From Candidatus Aenigmatarchaeota archaeon (GTDB lineage Archaea > Aenigmatarchaeota > Aenigmatarchaeia > PWEA01 > JACRMZ01), in the NCBI GenBank assembly GCA_016219455.1, contig JACRMZ010000016.1:789-14468 (forward strand): a stretch of DNA of 13,680 nucleotides, in the 5' to 3' direction. The position numbers and the translations under genes were made by a program. Every line of letters starts with the position of its first letter. The first letter of the stretch is position 1. The notes beneath the pieces are model-generated. The model was not told the DNA's origin and did no database searches. It saw only the letters and a program-made list of their open reading frames with translations. Positions 6,922 through 13,561 of the stretch are shown in pieces.

Positions 6922-7104
6922 ATGGCTTCAACACAGGACAGCGAGCAGGGGTACAACTGGCTTTTCACCATAGCCGTGCTTGTCGTTCTGATATTCATAG
7001 TGATTTTGATACTTGGCGAGACAAAAACGGACATAGGATTGCTTCATTTCGGGGTGAATCAGGGGATAAAAAATGCCACCGAGCTGCTGAGCACAACGAC
7101 ATAG
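6922..7104 (+). CDS. 60-aa small single-helix membrane protein
   Basis: ATG 6922 directly follows the previous stop, with GGGAGGT at 6912-6918 as ribosome binding site. The N-terminus is MASTQDSEQG, acidic rather than basic. Then comes YNWLF and a hydrophobic helix at about 14-31 containing VVLIFIV, identical to seven residues in the helix of the 50-aa protein at 6617. The polar tail holds HFGVNQGIKNATELLSTTT with one possible N-glycosylation site (NAT). A cut after Gly10 would mimic the neighbours, but the absence of Lys before Gly makes processing less certain. Position and helix similarity make it a likely member of the same filament or complex. Confidence 0.68.
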   Translation: MASTQDSEQGYNWLFTIAVLVVLIFIVILILGETKTDIGLLHFGVNQGIKNATELLSTTT

Positions 7105-7106
7105 TT

Positions 7107-7889
7107 ATGGGAACAAAAGGCGACACGCTTCCGATGGTGCACCTTTTCGTCGGCTTGGTGCTGGCAATATTGGTGATACTGATATTTCTAGCCGGCTTCC
7201 ACAGGGATGTCAAAAACGCCAACTCCACGCCGACATTTGATTCCGTGGATGCGCCACTACGCGTCAAAGGCGGCATGAAGGCAACGTTCTCCGCCAAGGC
7301 CTCTGATTCAACGCCGACTGACATGATAACGCTTTTTGTATGTGATTCACCAAGGATTTCCGGAAAGGGTTGCGATGACAAAACGTTTTGCTCAGGAAAG
7401 GGAAACAACCCGTCGTGCGATTTCTTGACCGAACGTGCCGAAGGAAAAACGGAAAAAATATCATACTGGGCGTTTGTTGCCGATTCATACGGGGCGCAAG
7501 TGGGCCCGAAGTCTGGATTCTTGACGATAGATTCGCAAACGCCCAAGGCAACACTGGTTTCAGTGGACGGCGACACGGCAGCGCCGTTTGAGACAAACAA
7601 AGAAATACCTGAGATAATCGCGGAGAGCGATGCCGACTTTGACGTTGATACTAAAGCATATGAGAAGGTTTCATGCAGGATTTATCCCGACGACTCGGAA
7701 TACCTATATAAGAAAAGCGAAGGGAAGCCGTGCGCCGTGATAGGGAGGACGATAAAGTGCTCCGTTGAGAATACCAAGAACGGCGAGAACTTCCGCAGCA
7801 TCGTTTGCAAGGATTTCGGCTCTGACGACGCTTACGGCAACTACCAGGGAAAAGAAACAAATCTTGATGTTGTATGGACAAAAAAATGA
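7107..7889 (+). CDS. 260-aa exported protein with pilin-like N-terminus and cysteine-rich beta domain
   Basis: The start at ATG 7107 lies two bases after the previous stop, with no clear ribosome binding site, so translational coupling is likely. The short leader MGTKGD is followed by TLPMVHLFVGL and a hydrophobic helix at about 11-30. This N-terminus aligns with that of the next, much larger protein (shared LP-x2-HLF-x-GLV). Residues about 43-260 are predicted extracellular, beta-rich and Ig/fibronectin-like in pattern. They hold eight cysteines (79, 89, 95, 104, 190, 209, 218, 234) in two clusters of four, which suggests two disulfide-stabilised domains. I do not recognise a named family. 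A role as a minor pilin or surface subunit is inferred from the leader and neighbours. Confidence 0.7.
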   Translation: MGTKGDTLPMVHLFVGLVLAILVILIFLAGFHRDVKNANSTPTFDSVDAPLRVKGGMKATFSAKASDSTPTDMITLFVCDSPRISGKGCDDKTFCSGKGNNPSCDFLTERAEGKTEKISYWAFVADSYGAQVGPKSGFLTIDSQTPKATLVSVDGDTAAPFETNKEIPEIIAESDADFDVDTKAYEKVSCRIYPDDSEYLYKKSEGKPCAVIGRTIKCSVENTKNGENFRSIVCKDFGSDDAYGNYQGKETNLDVVWTKK

Positions 7890-10615
7890 GGAAGGGATTT
7901 TTGCCGGCGCTGCACCTATTCATGGGGCTCGTTGCCATGATACTAACACTGCTTATAATCATGCAGCTTTTGGGATTGCTGAACGCCGACTTGAAAAAGT
8001 CAATTGACTCCACGGCGGCGCTGACGTTTGCCGTTTCCTGCTCGGCAGACAAGGACAACAAGATAGATATTTCGTGGACTGATATGTATTACACTCCGCG
8101 GTCAATATCATGTTTCTCTGACCAGTGCTGCCCGAATGGCAAAGTAAACGGCGCGAACCCTTTCGGCGAGACGTCTGTGAAGTGCGAAAATATAGGCACT
8201 GACGCCGTCCCTGAGTATTCGTGCCAGGTCATAAACTTCCAGCTCCCACAGATTGTGAAGACATCAGGCGACCCCAAGGCGTGGACAAATCCACAGTTCT
8301 GGGTTACCGGAGTCGGCGTGCCGAAATACCTCGTTTACTACGAATCGTTCCCGCAGGATGAGATGAAGCCGTTTCTCAAGCTGATGGATGACAACCTCAT
8401 CCCGTATATGATAATAGGCGGCGCGATGAACGCCGTGCCGTGGAACCTCGTCGGGGGGAAGGTTGCCCTCAAGCTGGGCGGCGTTTTCGAGAGCGCCGGG
8501 ATGGAGTGGCTTGGCGGCAAGCTCACCAGTTTTGGCGAGAAGCAGGTGGGCAACTTCTTGGGCAAGTTAGTCGAGACCGGAGATGTTGCCCTCACGCCTT
8601 TGGAATCCAAAGCCATGGGCGAGTTTGCAGACAACGGGCTTGGCGCCATACTTGAAACTGGTGAGTCGATAACGCAGGGGCAGGCAGAAGCTGCTGCTCA
8701 GGCGCTGAGCAAAAGCGTTTTCCAGGAAGCTGCTGTGCGTTCGTCTATCGCAACATCTGGCAGGCTTGCAACGAAAGAGTTCTTTTCCAATCTCAAGCAG
8801 ACCGTTTCTTCTGAAGCCGGGGGGGTTTCCGATGAGGCTGCAGAGAAACTGACGTACGCGATGACTGAGAAGGCAACAGGGCTTGGTGGAAAGATAACAT
8901 CCGAAAACTCAGACGACTTTGCAAGGGAGGTCATAAGTTCGCTTGACGACAAAACCGTATCTTCACTCAAGTCGTCGCTGGGGGCAGCAGACGATTCTGC
9001 GCTTGCCGAGCGCATAGGCCAGGTTGCCGTGAAAGCGGAAGACAAAGGAGTCCTTACGGATTCGATAGGAAGGGAGACAGCGATAGAGCTTGGAGAGAAA
9101 GGTGTCCGTGCAAGGATAGAGAACGGAGCCAAGGAGATATTTGACGGGTATATCAAGGGGGCATACAACACGATAGACGACGCGGTAAAGAGCGGCTTTG
9201 ACAAGGCAGCAGTCAAGTCGGGGATAAAGGACATGTTGTCCAAAGGGAAGGACATGCTCATCAATCCGGAATTCATGCAGGGAGAGGGGATGAAGAGGGC
9301 AAGTGAGACTGCAAAGGTCCTTGCCAAAAGCAAGTCTGTCCAGTACCTTCTTCTTGAAGATTTCGAACAGGGTTTTTTCAATAACATTGAGTCGGATTAC
9401 GCGCCCTACGCTACGGCGACGTCAAATTTCGCCCAGTGCACGGCCATAGTCGGCGTAGGCAAAACGAAAACAGCCATATGCGCAGGGTTGGTTGCAGCGG
9501 GCGTGCTGCAGCAGAAGGCGGACAACTACAACCTGCCGCAGGAATCGGTGGGGATAAACAACATAGGCCTCAAGGCCCCGTTCCTCCCGCCTTACAAATT
9601 CTCACTTGACAAGGACGCTATACAGAAGTACGTTGCGTTGGAGAAGACGAACCTTTTCAGGGAGGATGCGTCAAAGGCGCAGCAGAACGTTTTCAGGGCA
9701 CACTCAAGGCTGGCACTTGCAAGCCCGTGCAAGGGTGATGTCGGGACAAAGCTGGGCGACGTTGAGTGCTCCATATCAAGGTGCCAGTCACTTGACAGCG
9801 CCAAAAAGGCCGCGTGCGAGGGGGAGCGGTGGCAGGCAAAGTACGGGAGCCTCGATGATTGCAAGAAATCGGAAAGTGAGCAGTTATGCAAAGAGCCCAA
9901 ATGGAAGGGCAAATACAAAAGCGAGGGAGCGTGCAAACTTGTAATAGAAGCCAACCGCGACAGCTATTGCGGAACCGTGCCAAAGGAAGCGCTTCCTGAA
10001 GGGACAGAAAGCTATTCAAAGTATGCTGGCGCACTCACCGAACCGAAATGGTACACTTCCTACAAATACGGCGAGGAAACGATAAAGGCAGATTACCCCG
10101 TTGCCGTTTCGGGGTTGGACCCAATATCAGCGAAGGGTCCGCTTGACAAGGACGCCCAGGGTTACAAGGAGTGCGTCATGCCGGAAACGACTTTAGAGGG
10201 GATAGGTGGGAGCTTTTCATGGGGGCTTGGGTGCTTCGGGGAGGCGATCTTCAGCCTCCCAGACGTCGTGTCAGGCAAATTCAACGGATGCAAACCAACC
10301 GACGCCATACCAGTGACATATCCTTCCGTGATGGTCAAACCGGCTGATGATACGATAAAGGACACGGGGGACGGGAATTACTGCACTGCAGAAGTCGATG
10401 CCAAGGACGCCACTGCACTGATACTCATACACGGCTCTTCAATAGGAGTGAGCATTGCCGCGACAACGATTGGGACAACAGTCTGCTCCATATTCACTGC
10501 AGGCTCCTGCGCCGTTGCCGGCCCCCTCATAGCAAGCGGGGTAAACTTTGCCATGGGCGCCGCAACAGTCTGGCTTGAGAATGAGTTTGTCAACTCGGAG
10601 TGGCCCAAGAGGTAG
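7886..10615 (+). CDS. large (909 aa) cysteine-rich exported protein with pilin-like N-terminus
   Basis: I choose ATG 7886, which overlaps the previous stop by ATGA and gives MRKGFLPALHLF, like the neighbours; ATG 7874 would add four residues. The Lys-Gly leader and a hydrophobic helix (about 9-32) are pilin-like. The rest is presumably outside the cell. It contains a Cys-rich segment (C52, C76, C81, C82, C100, C113), a long Ala/Gly/Ser/Glu-rich helical region (about 185-500), and a second Cys-rich region (615-833). That region has two copies of C-x4-W-x2-KY-x5-CK (644-660 and 668-684) and a cysteine-free third copy at 719-728. A hydrophobic C-terminal stretch (about 843-895) could be a membrane hairpin or buried core. 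In total 22 cysteines suggest extensive disulfides. The family is unknown to me. It is far larger than any usual pilin and may be a tip, adhesin or scaffold. Confidence 0.72.
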   Translation: MRKGFLPALHLFMGLVAMILTLLIIMQLLGLLNADLKKSIDSTAALTFAVSCSADKDNKIDISWTDMYYTPRSISCFSDQCCPNGKVNGANPFGETSVKCENIGTDAVPEYSCQVINFQLPQIVKTSGDPKAWTNPQFWVTGVGVPKYLVYYESFPQDEMKPFLKLMDDNLIPYMIIGGAMNAVPWNLVGGKVALKLGGVFESAGMEWLGGKLTSFGEKQVGNFLGKLVETGDVALTPLESKAMGEFADNGLGAILETGESITQGQAEAAAQALSKSVFQEAAVRSSIATSGRLATKEFFSNLKQTVSSEAGGVSDEAAEKLTYAMTEKATGLGGKITSENSDDFAREVISSLDDKTVSSLKSSLGAADDSALAERIGQVAVKAEDKGVLTDSIGRETAIELGEKGVRARIENGAKEIFDGYIKGAYNTIDDAVKSGFDKAAVKSGIKDMLSKGKDMLINPEFMQGEGMKRASETAKVLAKSKSVQYLLLEDFEQGFFNNIESDYAPYATATSNFAQCTAIVGVGKTKTAICAGLVAAGVLQQKADNYNLPQESVGINNIGLKAPFLPPYKFSLDKDAIQKYVALEKTNLFREDASKAQQNVFRAHSRLALASPCKGDVGTKLGDVECSISRCQSLDSAKKAACEGERWQAKYGSLDDCKKSESEQLCKEPKWKGKYKSEGACKLVIEANRDSYCGTVPKEALPEGTESYSKYAGALTEPKWYTSYKYGEETIKADYPVAVSGLDPISAKGPLDKDAQGYKECVMPETTLEGIGGSFSWGLGCFGEAIFSLPDVVSGKFNGCKPTDAIPVTYPSVMVKPADDTIKDTGDGNYCTAEVDAKDATALILIHGSSIGVSIAATTIGTTVCSIFTAGSCAVAGPLIASGVNFAMGAATVWLENEFVNSEWPKR
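9815..9937 (+). repeat. two tandem protein-level repeats, C-x4-W-x2-K-Y-x5-C-K
   Basis: Within the 909-aa protein, residues 644-660 and 668-684 fit the same 17-residue pattern exactly: two cysteines 15 residues apart around a Trp and a Lys-Tyr pair. Copies start 24 residues apart. A degenerate third copy at about 719-728 (EPKWYTSY, compare EPKWKGKY) lies 49 residues after the second Trp and lacks both cysteines. Each copy could form a small disulfide-closed loop or helix hairpin. Confidence 0.6.
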
Positions 10616-10617
10616 CT

Positions 10618-11268
10618 ATGGAAATTGACAAAAGGATTTTGGCGGTTTTGCTAGCTTTCATTGCTCTTGCCGCGGTTTTTCTTTTCCCATCAGGCAAGAA
10701 AACATTTTCCCCGATAGAGGGCATTCCATATCTCTATACGGACGGCGCATCAGTCCTGGTAAACTCGTCGGAGGAGTGCGCCTCTTACGGGACGCGGTGC
10801 TATGTTGAGCGTTCGAACACACGTTACAGGGACAGGGGCTTTGACGCCACGCTTTTCACATCAGGAATATACAAGGGGAACAGGACGGGAGCAGTTTACG
10901 CCAGTTCCGGCAAACGCGTCCTTGAAATTAGCCAGTACATAAAGCCGTCAGACGGCGTGATAAACGGCTACATCTCATTCTCTGTAAGGGATGGTTTCAT
11001 AGTCGCCAAGGCGTTCATAGATGACGATTGGAAAAAGCTTCTCGGAAATGCGACTATAGTGTGGGGAGGGAGATGGGAACACAGCAAACCGTTTGAATTC
11101 AATGAGGTTTATCCTGGAGTTTATGTTGACACTGTTTACGACAACGACACAAGCAGGTTCCTGCCAAACAGGATGGTCTCGGATGGCAACTTCGCGGTGA
11201 CAGACGCCTCGCCTGATGAGTTCAGGAAGGGCGCAATGGATGGAAAGACGGCAATTATTTACAGATAG
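10618..11268 (+). CDS. 216-aa membrane-anchored exported protein, function unknown
   Basis: ATG 10618 is preceded by AGAGGTAGCT (ribosome binding site) and follows the previous stop by two bases; a GTG at 10600 would read back into the preceding gene. Residues 1-6 are polar (MEIDKR) and residues 7-24 form one hydrophobic helix. The remaining ~190 residues look extracellular and beta-rich, with C54 and C61 as a likely disulfide pair and several NxS/T sites (for example NGT-free NSS, NRT, NAT, NDT). There is no Lys-Gly prepilin motif, so this is probably an uncleaved N-terminal anchor or signal peptide. It is the last gene of the first operon, and its stop codon directly touches that of the convergent gene. 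I do not recognise a family. Confidence 0.68.
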   Translation: MEIDKRILAVLLAFIALAAVFLFPSGKKTFSPIEGIPYLYTDGASVLVNSSEECASYGTRCYVERSNTRYRDRGFDATLFTSGIYKGNRTGAVYASSGKRVLEISQYIKPSDGVINGYISFSVRDGFIVAKAFIDDDWKKLLGNATIVWGGRWEHSKPFEFNEVYPGVYVDTVYDNDTSRFLPNRMVSDGNFAVTDASPDEFRKGAMDGKTAIIYR

Positions 11269-11724
11269 CTATCCGTATCCCTTAATCAAATCTTCAAGAT
11301 TTTTGAGGACAGCACGGCCCTGGTTTTTCCCGTGGGCAACGTCGTTCTTCTCAAAGTTTGCCATCATCTCCCCCACGGATTTGTGTATGTCGTCATCTGA
11401 CCTGCCGATGCTAGCCTTCTGCTTTATAAGATTACCAAGGATGTTGGCCTCGTAAGCGACCTGCTCCTTTCCTTTGCCGCCTTTGAGAGAATTGTTTATG
11501 TAGTCAGTCATCACTTCAAGCCCGTATTCCCGCGGGCCGTCAGCAGAGCCGCTTATGAATCTGGAATAACCTATTGCAGCCACACCATCCGGTGAGTTCC
11601 CGAGAAAACCATCCTTGAGGGAATCTACAGTATCAGTAAGTTTCTCTCCCCATTTGTCGTAAAGATGAACGTCCTTCAGCAGCTTGTAAACACCAGTGTT
11701 TTTTAAAGCGCGATTTTCTTTCAT
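11269..11724 (-). CDS. 151-aa soluble protein of unknown function, antisense to the array
   Basis: The start at ATG 11724 is supported by GAGGTGG (plus-strand 11729-11735), one of the strongest ribosome binding sites here. The product is hydrophilic, with no signal peptide, membrane helix or cysteine, and is probably cytosolic and largely helical. It is basic near the start (MKENRALKNTGVYKLLKD), has a Gly/Asp/Ser-rich middle, and ends in charged helices. I find no catalytic or DNA-binding motif. It is the only minus-strand gene among the pilus-like genes and has its own promoter with AT-rich palindromes, so it may be separately regulated. A role as regulator, chaperone or unrelated insertion cannot be chosen from the sequence. 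Confidence 0.65.
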   Translation of the reverse strand: MKENRALKNTGVYKLLKDVHLYDKWGEKLTDTVDSLKDGFLGNSPDGVAAIGYSRFISGSADGPREYGLEVMTDYINNSLKGGKGKEQVAYEANILGNLIKQKASIGRSDDDIHKSVGEMMANFEKNDVAHGKNQGRAVLKNLEDLIKGYG

Positions 11725-11737
11725 CCAACCACCTCAA

Positions 11738-11769
11738 TAATAATTATTACTTGTAAGTAATATAAAAAG
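11738..11769 (-). promoter_or_regulatory. promoter with two palindromes upstream of the antisense gene
   Basis: On the minus strand CTTTTTATATTA (plus 11758-11769) is a good TATA box, roughly 37 nt from ATG 11724. Just downstream of it lie an inverted repeat TTACTT-GT-AAGTAA (11747-11760) and a perfect 12-bp palindrome TAATAATTATTA (11738-11749). Both fall between the TATA box and the expected transcription start, where a bound repressor would block initiation. The palindromes are AT-rich, so chance is possible. Confidence 0.45.
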
Positions 11770-11794
11770 TAATGTGTTCCCTTCCCTCAGAAAC

Positions 11795-11806
11795 GGCTTT
11801 TTAACC
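11795..11806 (+). promoter_or_regulatory. TATA-like promoter of the second pilus-like operon
   Basis: GGCTTTTTAACC lies with its AACC 28 nt before ATG 11831, matching in sequence and spacing the element before the FlaJ-like gene at 4133. Transcription would start at or near the ATG, giving a leaderless mRNA. The longer reading frame from GTG 11774 would include this element and is therefore disfavoured. Confidence 0.5.
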
Positions 11807-11830
11807 TATCCCGGGCATTTATTATCCGAG

Positions 11831-12238
11831 ATGGCCTCCTCCACGCAATACGTCCTGATAGTAGGGCTTTTGGGCCTGATGCTGGCCTTTGTTTCCCTGA
11901 CAACGGTGATAGGCCAGCTGAGGGAGCAGATACGTGATTTCCTTTATTCCTCATCCTACATGGTAACTGAGATAGCTGCTACAACTATGAACAACGTGAT
12001 GGCGTTCCCAGAAGACTCAGTCTCCATTGTCCACCTCCCGCACGGCTTTGAATGCACCGTCCAGTTCCGGGAAAACTATATTGAGACTAAAAGCAAGTTC
12101 GGGACAACCGAGTCGTACTATGGCCTTTTCCTGCTGGGAAAAATAGAAGGCCTCAACAGGGACGTGAGATGCAAGGACAGCACAAAAGTAATAATAACAA
12201 AGACCGCCGGGAAAATATCGGTAGAGGGAGCGCCATGA
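11831..12238 (+). CDS. 135-aa exported protein with N-terminal membrane helix
   Basis: I choose ATG 11831, which sits at the predicted transcription start. The product begins MASSTQYVLIVGLLGL with a hydrophobic helix at about 7-27, then a charged amphipathic stretch (QLREQIRDFLYSSSYM) as in pilin N-terminal alpha helices. A beta-rich domain at about 60-133 holds C75 and C114, a probable disulfide. There is no Lys-Gly leader, so it may be anchored uncleaved, or processed by another route. The next gene overlaps its stop by ATGA. The alpha-helix-then-beta layout with a single disulfide resembles minor pilins, but I cannot name the family. Confidence 0.7.
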   Translation: MASSTQYVLIVGLLGLMLAFVSLTTVIGQLREQIRDFLYSSSYMVTEIAATTMNNVMAFPEDSVSIVHLPHGFECTVQFRENYIETKSKFGTTESYYGLFLLGKIEGLNRDVRCKDSTKVIITKTAGKISVEGAP

Positions 12239-13011
12239 AGAAAGGGCAGGTAATTGTCCCTACATACATACTTTCTTACATCTTCATAATAGTCGTTTTC
12301 ATAATAGGCATATACTCGATTTTTGCAATGAACCTCAGGATAAAGGTGGGCCTGGTCACTGCAACAGAGGGGATGCAGACATTGGCCATTGTCACAAAAC
12401 TGATAACAGACCCTGCGTGCCTGGCAACAGAAGCTGGGATAATCGGAGTCATTGATGCTGAAAAGGTCCGTGCCGTGTCAGGCTCCGCGTCGGAGCACCC
12501 TTGCGCCCAGTTGCCCAATTTCGGCTATGTCGTGAGAATAGACGCCGGAGACAACCACTGGGCCTTCGGTCAGAAGGGTGTCGTGCAAGCACGCTTCCCG
12601 TCGGTAAGGAGCATCCCAATTGCAGTCCGCGACGGGGGGAAAACGTACCCTGGAAAGATAACGATAAACAGCTGGTACGAGAGCGGCGAAGACGGGGACA
12701 TGCTGTTGCGCGCTCGCTCAATGGCAGAGCAGGCCTGGTCGCTGGACGGGACGTATGAACGCGCCTTTTCCGTTCTTGATTACACCATTGATTACAACCC
12801 GACAGACGTCTGCTACGAGGACAGGGGAGGGAAAAGCTGCAGGAAGTACGTAAGCGACAAGATAAAGGTAAAAGACGCGCTGCCAATGGGCTTTAATTCG
12901 TTCAAGGTATGCAAAGTGCGCGCGGAAAGAAAGGGCGATGAGGTCGAGTTAACGCATATATGCGTTCCGAATCTTGGCCAGGGAAACCCTGACGCGCCAA
13001 CGAGGAATTGA
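12235..13011 (+). CDS. 258-aa pilin-like exported protein
   Basis: ATG 12235 overlaps the preceding stop (ATGA), with GAGGGAG upstream. The leader MKKGQ matches the common archaeal prepilin leader ending in Lys-Lys-Gly-Gln. VIVPTYILSYIF and a hydrophobic helix (about 6-31) follow, then an extracellular domain of about 220 residues. That domain holds six cysteines (62, 90, 193, 202, 226, 243) and a Gly/Asp-rich beta pattern. A Pro close after the Lys-Gly site recurs in the proteins at 6617, 7107, 7886 and 13539. It is probably a minor pilin or surface subunit of the same machine; no named family is recognised. Confidence 0.7.
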   Translation: MKKGQVIVPTYILSYIFIIVVFIIGIYSIFAMNLRIKVGLVTATEGMQTLAIVTKLITDPACLATEAGIIGVIDAEKVRAVSGSASEHPCAQLPNFGYVVRIDAGDNHWAFGQKGVVQARFPSVRSIPIAVRDGGKTYPGKITINSWYESGEDGDMLLRARSMAEQAWSLDGTYERAFSVLDYTIDYNPTDVCYEDRGGKSCRKYVSDKIKVKDALPMGFNSFKVCKVRAERKGDEVELTHICVPNLGQGNPDAPTRN

Positions 13012-13012
13012 C

Positions 13013-13561
13013 ATGAAGGGAATAATGTTCGCAGTCACGGCGCTTCTGTTCGCAGTCATGGCTGTCGTGGCGCTTCTGCTTCTCAGCGTCCTCCTGCCTA
13101 TTGGCAAGCCTGCGGCGTACTCGACCGTGACGATAAACGCTGAGAACCCATCCCGAGCGGTGATAGGGATACCTGCGTTTTTGAACGTTACAATAGACTC
13201 CATAAAGGTGCCGCATTCCGCCGGCACGCATACGGAGAACGTTTTCAGGAATCAGAGGATTGAGGATGCCATAATGCTCCATTCAGTCTTGGGCAACGCC
13301 GACGGCATCGAGGGAAAGGTAAACTCGCTTTTCCTTCAGATGTTCAAGGACGAGCCGTACCAGGTCTCGTTCCTCTACCGGAAGATAAACATAGTGAACG
13401 GGAAACCACTCCCCCCTCCCGACAACAGCAAGAAGGAAAGCGTGACTCTTGACGTTGCGGAGCCTGCAGGAGGAATGGAGGAAGTGAACGGCATTTTCGA
13501 TGTGGAGAGAAAACCAAAACAATACAAGGAGTTTGACGATGAAAAAGAGTCGCATAAGTAA
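13013..13561 (+). CDS. 182-aa exported protein with N-terminal membrane helix
   Basis: ATG 13013 follows the previous stop by one base, with GAGGAA about eight bases upstream; an ATG further upstream at 12974 would read through the preceding gene. The N-terminus MKGIMFAVTALLF is a two-residue basic start with Lys-Gly, then a hydrophobic helix to about residue 30. The remainder is extracellular, beta-rich in the middle, without cysteine, and with a highly charged C-terminal tail (KPKQYKEFDDEKESHK). Processing after Gly3 is possible but the leader is very short, so an uncleaved anchor is equally likely. The next gene starts inside its last 23 bases, so the two are probably translationally coupled. 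Confidence 0.68.
   Translation: MKGIMFAVTALLFAVMAVVALLLLSVLLPIGKPAAYSTVTINAENPSRAVIGIPAFLNVTIDSIKVPHSAGTHTENVFRNQRIEDAIMLHSVLGNADGIEGKVNSLFLQMFKDEPYQVSFLYRKINIVNGKPLPPPDNSKKESVTLDVAEPAGGMEEVNGIFDVERKPKQYKEFDDEKESHK

Noticed and set aside
8698..9387. Open minus-strand frame of 229 codons inside the 909-aa gene
   Set aside because: It lies entirely antisense to a well-supported coding region, has no ribosome binding site or promoter I could see, and its Ser/Pro/Leu-rich translation is typical of the reverse strand of an Ala/Gly/Glu-rich gene.
9446..9469. Walker A-like match (A-IVGV-GKT) in the 909-aa protein
   Set aside because: It fits the loose P-loop pattern at residues 520-527, but it lies in the predicted exported part between two cysteines. 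No Walker B motif or nucleotide-binding fold context was seen, so chance is likely.
12449..12886. Open minus-strand frame of 145 codons inside the 258-aa gene
   Set aside because: The translation is Arg/Ser/Cys-rich low-complexity, typical of a shadow frame, and it lies fully within a supported + strand gene.
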